Source of the DNA: Ridgeia piscesae | Taxonomy: Eukaryota > Annelida > Polychaeta > Sabellida > Siboglinidae | NCBI GenBank assembly: GCA_025642075.2 | Contig: JAODUO010000875.1 | Span: forward strand, 70,001 to 134,000 | Direction: 5' to 3' | Length of the DNA stretch: 64,000 nucleotides | Shown here: in pieces, positions 40,024 to 64,000 of the stretch | Layout: each line of letters starts with the position of its first letter | Numbering within the stretch: the stretch's first letter is position 1 | Translations under genes and position numbers: made by a program | The notes under the pieces: generated by a model | Databases searched by the model: none | What the model was told of the DNA's origin: nothing | The model's input: the letters and a program-made list of their open reading frames with translations, nothing else

Positions 40024-40045
40024 CAACGCAATTCGAATTGCGTTG
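40024..40045. repeat. 22-bp perfect palindrome
   Basis: The half-site CAACGCAATTC is followed directly by its exact inverse. Confidence 0.9.
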
Positions 40046-40165
40046 CAACGCAGATTTGCGTACGTCGCTATTCGAATTTTGTCATAATACCGGAATACGT
40101 CTTAAATTGTATTAGGCGGAATACGTCATAAAGGCAGAAAACGTCATAAATAAGGCGGAATACGT

Positions 40166-40207
40166 CATAATGGCGGAATAACGTCGCGACGCTATTCCGC
40201 CTTTATG
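40166..40207. repeat. Hairpin (15-bp arms, 12-bp loop)
   Basis: CATAATGGCGGAATA is paired with its near-exact inverse (one mismatch) around a 12-bp loop that itself contains the palindrome GTCGCGAC. It is preceded by several spaced ggcggaatacgtcata repeats from 40090. Confidence 0.85.
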
Positions 40208-40777
40208 ATGGGCCCGATTCGACATGGTAGCGAAGTGCTACGACATCGTTTGGTCGCATCGTGCCATCGCTCAACTCATTGTACCCGTGTCGGTCCACGG
40301 CATCCCTTCACTGTTTCCAATGTGTTAGCGCAACTGTACTGGGTACGACGCGATAAAACGATTGAGCCTTGGAGCAACGGCTCTATGTGTCGTGCTTTAC
40401 CAAGGCGCTACGACCCGTTGACACGAGAGCTCACAACGGGAACGATTCCAGCAAAATGGCTAACAGGAGCACTAGTGTTGTTTTGGGTGGAGTCACACCG
40501 CGACTAAGACACTCATATGACATAGACGTATATAATTATGTAGCACTCTTAGCCAGCTCTTGATTCATTGTATGGGTCTCTCTCTTGACCAACAATTCAT
40601 CGATGTACAACAACGTCACAACAACGTAGGGCCAAATTTATACATTTAAACAAATTAAAGGTTGAATAAATGAAAGCGACCCTTCAGATTGACCATAAGA
40701 CGGTTAGACAATGTTACTTTGCCGTTTATCGTCATGCAACGGCCACTTACATTGCGAAGCTGGTTCTTTTAGGAAAG

Positions 40778-40965
<188 letters not shown>

Positions 40966-40974
40966 GATATTTCT

Positions 40975-41740
40975 GATAATAATTAGTATTAGGTAACTTC
41001 GGCTGCGCTTAAGTTGATAGAAAACAAGTTCAGCGATGCATCAATACAAAACATATCTCAGTCAATAAACAATTAAATCCAGTTGTCATCATATTGATTG
41101 ATATGCCAGGGAGCTATGGTGGATAGGCAAGGTTGTAAAGGCATGTGTTTAAATGTCGGCGGAATTTAGCAATATTATCAGCTGACTTAACCCTAGGAGG
41201 AAGCATATTCCAAAGATTAGGTACACCCACAGCAAAATCCCTAGTTCCAATATTCGTATTAGGGACAAAAAGTAAATCGGAACTAAATGATCGAATGTGA
41301 ATACAGGTTTTCTTACAGGAATAACTAAAGAATGTAAATACGATGGCTTCTTACTAGAAAGTGTCTGGTAAGTAATTGCACATAATTTAAAGGTATTAAT
41401 ATAATATATTGGACAGGAAGTCAGTGCAGAGACTTTAGAAGCGGCATAGAATGATTTTAAAACGTGGAGGCCTAGTTACAGCCCTTGCTAAGCAATTATG
41501 AACACGTTGTAATTTGTGATACACGTTGTAATTTTATAATATCCTTAACTAGTGCAGTAGCAATAGTTTTTGCAATAGAAAGAGGTAAATATTTGTCGTG
41601 CTGCAAACAAACATAAGCTCCGAGTCGTTTAAACCCTTATAACAAATGCATCCATGTCATTTATTGAAGGCTTTACGGCACAGCAAAACGAACGGTATGA
41701 AATGAGGTACGGCCAACTCCAGCGACCAGCCTCGATCTGA
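40975..41740. other. Intergenic stretch upstream of RPL3
   Basis: AT-rich DNA. The segment around 41110-41560 reads like decayed repeat DNA, but I recognise no family and no coding region. Confidence 0.4.
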
Positions 41741-41743
41741 AAT

Positions 41744-41772
41744 ATACGGCCTTTTCTTGACACGGTCTAAGC
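41744..41772 (+). promoter_or_regulatory. RPL3 5'-TOP start region and 5' leader
   Basis: A cytosine followed by an uninterrupted pyrimidine run (CCTTTTCTT) begins at about 41750, 23 bases before the ATG. This is the TCT-initiator / 5'-TOP arrangement used by ribosomal-protein genes and by growth-controlled (mTOR) translation. An A/T-rich aaatata lies just upstream. The short leader and the one-codon first exon match RPL3 in other animals. Confidence 0.7.
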
Positions 41773-44700
41773 ATGGTGGGTTGGTGTTTTGTGGGTGGTG
41801 GAAGAAATCCAATAATTGCCCTTATTTAAATAAAACATCAACGTCTGTAGCTTACAGTTATTTATACTAAAATATTTTATTAATGTTGCTGTGGAATTAT
41901 TTTGTGTATACTTGGTGATGTTTAGTAGTTAATTCGTTAAAAGATACCGGGCACCAGGCATGTTTAGCATCGCGCTTTACGTGTCATGTATAGAAGTAGA
42001 AAGTATTGTGCCCCGACGTTGCGAATGTAATAATTATAACCACATTTGACTACATTTATGTAAAAAGTAAGTTTCCAACACAATAAACGTTGTCTTTCTG
42101 TCCAAACAGTCACATCGAAAGTTCTCCGCCCCGCGTCACGGGCATTTGGGATTCCTCCCCAAGAAGCGCTGCAAGAGGATTCGTGGCAAGTGCAAGTCTT
42201 ATCCGAAAGATGACCGAACAAAACCAGTCCATCTGACAGCGTTCCTCTCTTACAAGGCTGGAATGACCCACATCGTCCGTGAAGTGAACAGGCCAGGCTC
42301 CAGTGAGTCATGAACATTTCTTATTTTGAATAAGTCTTGAATAAGTCTTGAGGTTAGTCTGTCAGTAAACTTTCTGACCAAAATATCTATCACATTTAAT
42401 TAAATGTGTGCAAGTTGTCAGAAATGTAGATGTCGGTCAATGGTGTTTGTGGTAAGTTTTTGTCATGTGGCTAGCACAGTTGCAAGCAATTCTTTAGTAG
42501 TCAGTGTCTAATCAAGCACTGTTTCAATGACAAGGATTATGGCTTGCATCAGAATTGAAAAATGTAACTGTCTTGTATAAATGCCTGAAATAAAGCACCA
42601 TGTACACCACTAATACAATGTTACAATTGTAGAGACCCACAAGAAGGAGATTGTGGAGGCCGTCACCATCTTGGAGGCTCCTCCAATGATTGTGGCTGGC
42701 ATTGTTGGCTATATCGAGACCCCCCGTGGCCTGCGCACATTCAAAACTGTCTGGGCCGGACATCTGAGGGAAGAATTCAAACGCCGCTTCTACACCAACT
42801 GGTACGTAAATGGCAGTACTGTAATCTAACATGAAATTTTTACGATGCTACTGTAACTGACATCTGAAGTAATTACATTTAAAATTATCAATATGGTTAT
42901 TGTAATAAATAAATTGAGTGATTACAGATTTTTATACATAAAATTGTTTAGTTTCAGCCATATCGTACAAAAATGGGAGATAGATGGTTTTATTTGATAT
43001 ATATATATGATTTAATGACAAAATTTGTTTGGTGTCCATGCAACTAGTCTACGTAATGTTGGTTACTTTGTTTATGATGAAAAAAATGGATGAAACTTCC
43101 ATTATTTACCACTGCTATAACGGCTCCAACCAGCATGGCGAGCTGTGCCACCCCACTCCACGTGTACTGCGTGTGAAGGGTAGGGCGAACCAGTCTAGTG
43201 CGATGTGCTACTCCTCTCGCAGTTTTGCCGTCTGGCTGCTGTGATGAGTGCCACGCATGATTCTCTTGCCTCCTAACAGGTGTCGCTCTAAGAAGAAGGC
43301 GTTCACGAAATACGCCAAGAAGTGGCAGGATGACATGGGCAAGAAGGAGATCGAGAAGGATCTTGCCAAGATGAAGAAGTACTGCAAGGTCATCCAGGTC
43401 GTGTGCTACTCCCAGGTAAGAATGCTGATGCTGCTTCATTAAAATAGAGTGAGATTTACACCCAAAGTTTTTGTTGTTACATAAAATCTGTTGAGTGTTG
43501 ATGCTTCTTTGTATAATCCATCCTCAATATTTATATAACCAATTTGCAATTTGTGTTCTTTTGATATAAAATCTGTAGTGCATCGACTGTAACGTTCAGT
43601 TGGATATTTAAAAGTGCATAGTTCTGGGGGGAAATTTGTTTTGGATATTGAGTTGTCCTGTTTCAATGATTCGCTATTTAATTTAGCGACAGTATCATTG
43701 CTTGGGTGCCGACTGTTAGAAGTTTTTTTTCATTGTCACATGTTGATGTTGACATGTTGATGGCCAGTGAGTCAAGTTCACATTGTCTATTGCATGATGG
43801 GACAGCTGCTGACTGGTCCTAATGTGTGTGTCAGATCAAACTGCTGAAAAAGAGGCAGAAGAAGGCCCATGTGATGGAGGTTCGCCTCAATGGTGGATCC
43901 ATCGCTCAGAAGATCGAGTGGGCACGTGAACACCTTGAGAAGCAGATCCCGGTCGGACAAGTGTTCGCCCAGGACGAGATGATTGATGTGATCGGAGTTA
44001 CCAAGGGCAAGGGATTCAAGGGTGAGTTTGTAGTGTGTGTTGCAAATGTCAAACAGTTTAAGGCTTTTCATAAATTAGAACTTTCACTAGGATTGTTTGT
44101 TTGGGCTTACAGAATAATGCACGAAACCCAGGTCCTTGTGGTTTCTAATCTTCATGTGGCTTGGTAGCTTGTGCTAAAGAAACATATCCACCCAAACTGT
44201 CGTCTGTTTATTACATGGCAGCATGGACAAGAACCTGGTGGATACACGACTTGTTGCTGCATTGTTTTAGCCGTTATTCTGATCTATTCAAGATAATTTA
44301 TCACTGAAATTAATATATGTGATATGCATACATGAATAAGTGTAGATGTCCAATAGTATAACTTATATGTTCTCCCAAGTATTTTGAAAGTCTCCATGCA
44401 AGTGTAATGTAATGTTGCTAGAATTAATATTTTCCTGTTGTTTCCAAACATGGTCTACATTCAGTTTGCCTGGATTTTCATCCTGTTCTGTGCACAGATT
44501 ACAGTTGGTTGTGTGAAATGATGAAGCTGCATTTGGTGCCGTGCGCTTGGCATCCCGACACTTCGGTGTTTGACGATAGCACATGCTGCCTTCCTTCTGA
44601 TCACAACCAATTTCACAAATATTTCCAACTTTTCTGAATGGTCTGAATATCCCAATAAACAACATTTGATCTGTTAACTGGTCTTATTATACAACTGGCC

Positions 44701-46475
44701 TACAATAACCTGTTCCGTATCATAATTCTGTTTACCCTGTTCTCTTGTCAGGTGTGACGTCCCGTTGGCACCCCAAGAAGCTGCCCCGCAAGACCCACAA
44801 GGGTCTGCGAAAGGTCGCCTGTATTGGCGCGTGGCATCCGTCGCGTGTGTCCTTCTCTATTGCCCGTGCCGGTCAGAAGGGCTACCATCATCGCACAGAG
44901 ATCAACAAGAAGATCTACAGAATCGGAGAGGTTAGTTGCGTAATGTTATTTTCAACACTTATGTTCTTATCGTCAGTTTTTCCCCCATTAAAATGTCTTT
45001 ATTGGTAAAACCTCTGTCTGGTAAGGTAATATTAGTTGGACGTTGTTAGTTGGTTGTTTTATTTGGTTACTAATGCCATGACTGCACTCTCTTAGGGTGT
45101 GCATGCGAAGGACGGCAAGGTGATCAAGAACAACGCATCGACCGAGTACGATATCACAGAGAAGACCATCACCCCAATGGGTGGCTTCCCCCACTACGGC
45201 GAGGTCAACAATGACTTCATCATGATCCGTGGCTGCTGTGTTGGCCCAAAGAAGAGGGTGCTTACTCTGCGCAAGGTGTGTACACGTTGCTTCACATCAG
45301 TTGGAGAAATTAATTAACACTACTTGTATTAATTTTATTGTTTTAGAATTTGTACGTAGCTTACATGATTAATGTAATGTTATGTCCAATATTAACCGCA
45401 ATTTTCCCTTTGTAAATTAGGTAATTTGTTTGCTTAGGAAAAGTGTGCCTGGAAAATTGTCCCAGTTGGTTCTGTGAATTGATGAAGTTGCATTTGGTGC
45501 CGTGCGCTTGGCATCCCGACACTTCAGTGTTTGATGATAGCACATGCTGCCTTCCTTCTGATGACACAACCAATCTTTTTAACGTTTTCTTGTCTGAAAG
45601 TCTGTAAAAACACCAGATCTTATCGAGTAGGACTACAATGTTGCTTCTGACGTGTTTCAGTCGCTGCTGGTGCACACAAAGAGGATTGCTTTGGAGAAGG
45701 TCAACCTAAAGATGATCGATACTACGAGCAAGTTCGGTCACGGTCGCTTCCAGACACACCAAGAGAAGCAGAACTTCATGGTGGGTCCAACTCTGTTTTT
45801 GTTGATTCCAACACATTTGTGCTTTTTGTATAATCTCACTTGTGATGATGATGTAATTTGCCTCTGACAGATGTGCATGGTGACTTACCTACATTTTGTC
45901 AACGTACCATCTCGTCTACATGAAGCCAATTTCAGTTCTGAACAAGACTATTGTAAATGTAACAATAATGTATTCCTGAAAGTATGCTAGATGTTTGTGT
46001 GATATGTTAATATATTTCTCTTAACATTTGCTTGCAGCTTTCCTTTTAACTCCTCCATTTTTCTGAACATGTTTTCTTTTATACTTACAGCAAATCATAT
46101 ATAAATAACTAGCATTGTGTACGAGTGCTTAAGTTTTCTACTAAACAGTTCTGAAAAATTCAGTCAATACCAGCTATGATGATGTAATTTGCGCCGGATA
46201 GTGATGCTGGTGATGGTTGCCTACTGTCAAATACCACGTCACATGCGTGAAGACGCTTCATTACTGAGCTTGTGTGTTGACGCATAGATGATTGTTTTAC
46301 ACGCTGCAGAAAAAAGTGACTGCTGTCCTGATATTACAGAATTATCTGTGTTAGTGAACAACCTCTTCACCTTGAGATGCAGTGACATCCTTGTGTCTGT
46401 GACAGATTGTTAATTTGAACTTTGTGTTTGTAGGGTCCGCTCAAGAAAGATACTGTCAAGACCGAAGCTGCCTAA
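41773..46475 (+). CDS. RPL3: 60S ribosomal protein L3 (uL3)
   Basis: A large-subunit protein whose tip reaches towards the peptidyl-transferase centre. Nine coding exons: 41773-41775 (only the ATG), 42110-42302, 42633-42801, 43280-43415, 43835-44021, 44752-44930, 45096-45275, 45661-45780 and 46434-46475. They total 1209 nt, or 402 residues, against 403 in human. All introns are GT-AG and all phases close. Exon 2 begins [20 protein letters not shown]. Exon 6 carries [19 protein letters not shown] and GAWHP, including the tip histidine of the central extension. Exon 8 has [11 protein letters not shown]. The first intron directly after the ATG is the same as in vertebrates. Introns 5, 7 and 8 host snoRNAs. 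A poly(A) signal follows at 46502. Confidence 0.98.
44507..44608 (+). ncRNA. SNORD83: Box C/D snoRNA, SNORD83-like, copy 1 (RPL3 intron 5)
   Basis: Box C ATGATGA lies at 44518-44524 and box D CTGA at 44597-44600, closed by a terminal stem of GGTTGTG (44507-44513) with CACAACC. The guide just before box D is CTGCCTTCCTT, complementary to AAGGAAGGCAG in 18S rRNA. The fifth base from box D faces the adenosine that is A468 in human numbering, which is the SNORD83 target. Human SNORD83A/B also sit in RPL3 introns and share this guide. C' is TGACGAT-like. Confidence 0.9.
45466..45573 (+). ncRNA. SNORD83: Box C/D snoRNA, SNORD83-like, copy 2 (RPL3 intron 7)
   Basis: A close paralogue of the copy at 44507. 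Box C is TTGATGA at 45479-45485 and box D CTGA at 45558-45561, with the same guide CTGCCTTCCTT. The terminal stem is TTGGT (45466-45470) with ACCAA (45569-45573). The core from gcatttggtgccgtgcgctt onward is almost unchanged between copies. Confidence 0.9.
45839..45946 (+). ncRNA. SNORD16: Box C/D snoRNA, SNORD16-like, copy 1 (RPL3 intron 8)
   Basis: The terminal stem is CTTGT (45839-45843) with ACAAG (45942-45946). Box C ATGATGA is at 45845-45851 and box D CTGA at 45938-45941. The guide GTAATTTGC (45853-45861), followed by D' CTGA at 45864-45867, is complementary to GCAAATTAC of 18S rRNA. The fifth base upstream of D' faces the adenosine that is A484 in human numbering, the SNORD16 (U16) target. 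It begins about 60 nt after the intron donor. Confidence 0.75.
46170..46273 (+). ncRNA. SNORD16: Box C/D snoRNA, SNORD16-like, copy 2 (RPL3 intron 8)
   Basis: Box C ATGATGA lies at 46176-46182 and box D CTGA at 46264-46267. The guide GTAATTTGCGC (46184-46194) is an 11-nt complement of 18S rRNA. A D'-like CGGA follows and keeps the same fifth-base register on A484. The middle GTTGCCTACTGTCA is nearly identical to vertebrate U16, and the end TTACTGAGC also agrees. The terminal stem is weak (AGC/GCT). It shares the intron with copy 1, which is unusual because most animal introns host one snoRNA. Confidence 0.85.
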
Positions 46476-46501
46476 GTTCTGAGGCTTTTGATGTGTATGG
46501 A

Positions 46502-46507
46502 AATAAA
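46502..46507 (+). terminator. RPL3 poly(A) signal AATAAA
   Basis: A canonical hexamer 27 bases after the stop codon, as expected for the very short 3' UTR of a ribosomal-protein gene. Confidence 0.85.
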
Positions 46508-46528
46508 GGTCCTACTTGTGAAGAGAAT

Positions 46529-46672
46529 GATTGTTTGTATTTCATCACAATTAGACTGCAACAGTAATTATTTACTCATTGTTTGTATTTCATCACAATT
46601 AGACTGCAACAGTAATTATTTACTCATTGTTTGTATTTCATCACAATTAGACTGCAACAGTAATTATTTACT
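46529..46672. repeat. 48-bp tandem triplication just past RPL3
   Basis: Three identical units starting ttgtttgtatttcatcacaa lie immediately after the expected cleavage region. Their first unit begins about 22 bases after the poly(A) hexamer, so the repeat may include the cleavage site and its GT-rich downstream element. Confidence 0.95.
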
Positions 46673-46675
46673 CTG

Positions 46676-47240
46676 CATCATGAACTAGTCATGTTTGTTT
46701 GATCGGTATTGCTTTACACAAATTTCCCCGTACACTATGCAGAACATTACTATTCATATATGTAGACCCCCATCAAAATTAATTTTCCAGACAGCGAAAA
46801 AATTTTTACTGTTAAATTTAGATGCCTTGGAAAATTTGTTTTAACTTTAGGTAAATGCAATAAGCCAACCTTTTAAAATGCCTTGTCCACTGTCACATAA
46901 ACAACAGTTGACATGACTGTCACGAGGCACCATCATTAATGATGTGATGTCAGGCTCCACTAGTCACTGTAGTGTATAGGCACAAGACGTAAACAAGTTG
47001 AAAAACTTACCTGTCAAGCAGATTTCGTTTTCAGGCGAACCCATCATGGTTTCTGTTCTTCTAAAACAACCATGTGGTTGCCCTAAATTTGTCACGGTCC
47101 TTTTTCGTTTTCTTTGACGCAGACGATAGTACGAGAAATCTCTCATACACATAGTACTACACAAATAAATACAATAAGCCTTCCATAAAATTATGATTCT
47201 AGACTTGTACATGTCGCTGCTTGGAACAGCAAAAGAAAAT
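46676..47240. other. Intergenic stretch between RPL3 and a SINE
   Basis: AT-rich unique sequence with no recognisable gene. Confidence 0.5.
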
Positions 47241-47244
47241 TTTA

Positions 47245-47578
47245 AAGGAACAAAAGCTAAATGTAAGTTCTTATACAGTGCAGTATCCAATCCTCAAGAT
47301 TGATAAAGGTGCCTTACACCTTATTTCATGGCAGATCTGTTCTACAGAACACCATACAGACTTCTCTGGAAAGCTTCCAGCTACACTGCTCAAGGATTAT
47401 TCGCACACAAATATCCACCACTGTCTATAGCCGAGTACTCATTCTGAGCAGCGTGAACCGAAGTAACGTAGAGGGAAAAACAAGGTTTAATAGAGCAGGA
47501 CTGGATCTGAACCCTGTTTCTCTTAATCTAGTCCGAAGCTCTAGCTGTTCCACCACTGTGCTACTACTACATGTGCGA
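47245..47578 (-). mobile_element. tRNA-derived SINE with L2-like tail
   Basis: Read on the minus strand from 47578, a tRNA-like head shows an A box (TAGCACAGTGGT) and a B box (GGTTCAGATCC) about 50 bases apart. A central region is shared with the elements at 302-580 and 4672-4950 (tatagacagtggtggata). The tail ends in actgcactgtataagaactt, the counterpart of their gcgctatataagaac tail. About 330 bp long, transcribable by RNA polymerase III when intact. The B box differs from the tRNA consensus by an A/G exchange. Confidence 0.8.
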
Positions 47579-48028
47579 TGAGTTAACAGGAATGCTCTAA
47601 TATACATTTGTCATCAAACATCTTTTGGCACACTACATGAGCATTGTTAATACAACAAAATAGAGAACTTAACTACTGGTCTAGGTAATTCCATTCACTT
47701 TCTTAGCACAACTTTAAACATTGGTGTCTACTACTGTAAAGACTCATGTATTTAGAGTACAGTACCTCCACTGCATGTGTTCAGATGCCCCTTAATTAAA
47801 TGTACAACATTAAATAGTTTGTGTACAGGATCATGTTGACAATGTAGTTATTTTTAGGTGTTATGAATATGCACAGCCATTACAGTATTTTAACACACGT
47901 AAACATGTTCATATTGTCCTTAAATGGTTGTAGGTTATCATGATGTCACTGCTAATATAGTTACTTAATCCAGTCCACACCACTTCAGTACTCTATCATA
48001 CATCTGCACCCACAGATTTACTTTTTTC

Positions 48029-48297
48029 CGCCCTTATTGCCAGGGCTGCTCTGCGGATTTCTGCTCTGGCAATAAGAATTTTTCCGCCCTTATTGCCAGA
48101 GCAGTTCTGCTGGTCGTTATTATCGCAGTCTCCCCGCCACAGTCGCCTAAGTCAAAAAAATTACCATGTCGACAAGTGTTCGCTAAAAATATCGCCAACC
48201 AGACGCGCATGCACATCACCATCAATTGATTTCTGCTCTGGCAATAAGAATTTTTTCTGCACTTATTGCCAGAGAAGCTTTGGCAATAGTCAGGGCG
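48029..48297. mobile_element. Foldback/MITE-like element made of hairpins
   Basis: Imperfect inverted ends (CGCCCTTATTGCCAGGG at the left, the inverse of CGCCCTGACTATTGCCAAAG at the right) enclose about 269 bp. Two direct copies of a hairpin block starting atttctgctctggcaataag occur at 48057 and 48229, each pairing ctctggcaataag with cttattgccagag. No coding sequence. Confidence 0.6.
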
Positions 48298-48780
48298 TAG
48301 ACAAAATGGAAGCACTTGTCCCCTTAATATTGTACATTGCTAGATGTGACCAATTCCTAATCCTGACTTAATTTCTTCAGTGTAGATGCAGCTTATAAAT
48401 CATGAGAACATTGACAAGTAAAAAGTACACACACATTTAATAATACAAACAATATACATGGTGAAAGGTAAAACTATGTGCTATATATTATCACGTAAGA
48501 ACTAAAAACTAACAAAATGAAGTGTTGGAGCCTTACTCTTGCTTTGCCTCACTGTAAAACTACATGACCACCCTTGATGTAAAGGCTGCGTGTCAGTGCC
48601 TAAGTAACATGCAAAAATAGTGGCACAGGGCTGATCTTGGCCCTCTACGCTGCATATAATGACCACATTTAAAGATTTATTCTTACAGTCAAGTAAACAT
48701 GGTATTTATGCAAGTATTCAATTTCAACATGGAACAACAGCTGATGTGATTGCTTTGAAGCACTGTTTTACTTCCATACT
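48298..48780. other. Intergenic stretch
   Basis: AT-rich sequence between the foldback element and the CCDC40 3' end. Nothing is recognisable. Confidence 0.5.
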
Positions 48781-48790
48781 TTGTGCTTAA

Positions 48791-48796
48791 TTTATT
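48791..48796 (-). terminator. CCDC40 poly(A) signal AATAAA
   Basis: A minus-strand canonical hexamer about 150 bases past the CCDC40 stop codon, followed by T-rich sequence. Confidence 0.6.
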
Positions 48797-48946
48797 AATA
48801 AAGTTCTTTAATTAAGTTGGAATAAATATGTTGATGGTACACTCCCCGTCGAGTTACGTTTACTCTGGTGTTCCCCATTTCGAGTACTGTGCCACAGACA
48901 GGGTTGCTAAACACACTGGAGACTCAGGAACACATCGATGCGGGTC

Positions 48947-64000
<15,054 letters not shown>

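Noticed and set aside
43070..43260. H/ACA or C/D snoRNA in RPL3 intron 3
   Set aside because: An ATGATGA occurs at 43075 and the region is GC-richer than the rest of the intron, but no box D with a closing stem, nor a clear H box plus ACA pair, can be placed.
43741..43818. Box C/D snoRNA in RPL3 intron 4 (possible SNORD43)
   Set aside because: GGCCAGT could pair with ACTGGTC around a CTGA at 43809, but the C box is poor and no guide matches rRNA that I can recall.

Overview
The window is nuclear DNA from an animal, most likely an invertebrate. It holds spliced genes with GT-AG introns, box C/D snoRNAs inside ribosomal-protein introns, tRNA-derived SINEs, a decayed RTE-like LINE and short non-autonomous DNA transposons. 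There are no operons or prokaryotic signals. Presence of CCDC40 means a species with motile cilia. The abundance of mini- and microsatellites would fit a marine invertebrate such as a mollusc, but that placement is inference.

Three genes can be reconstructed with confidence. NDUFB10 (minus strand, 37266 to 23606, 4 exons, 167 codons) encodes an accessory subunit of mitochondrial complex I. RPL3 (plus strand, 41773 to 46475, 9 exons, 402 codons) encodes the large-subunit ribosomal protein uL3 and has a 5'-TOP promoter. CCDC40 (minus strand, 64000 to 48947, 16 exons, about 874 codons, N-terminal part beyond the window) encodes the axonemal 96-nm ruler coiled-coil protein. NDUFB10 and RPL3 are divergent, about 4.5 kb apart. 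RPL3 and CCDC40 converge tail to tail. RPL3 introns carry four box C/D snoRNAs: two SNORD83-like (target 18S A468 in human numbering) and two SNORD16-like (target 18S A484). In vertebrates SNORD16 lives in RPL4, so this looks like a different host gene.

Layout: 1-7.33 kb, a 2.65-kb unit in three tandem copies, one interrupted by a 1.32-kb pogo-like element whose empty site survives in the next copy. 7.4-16.1 kb, a run of minisatellites and AT-rich DNA with two unassigned putative exons. 16.1-23.6 kb, mostly featureless apart from a small mobile element and a GT-rich, CT-rich block. 23.6-37.3 kb, NDUFB10 with introns packed with tandem arrays and a 1.8-kb hAT-like element. 37.3-41.7 kb, intergenic with an RTE-like remnant and palindromes. 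41.7-46.5 kb, RPL3. 46.5-48.9 kb, intergenic with a SINE and a foldback element. 48.9-64 kb, CCDC40.

The most striking architectural pattern is that several tandem arrays end within about 0-30 bp of a splice site. In one CCDC40 intron the 32-bp repeat unit is itself a copy of the exon end plus its splice donor, giving roughly 34 tandem decoy donors.
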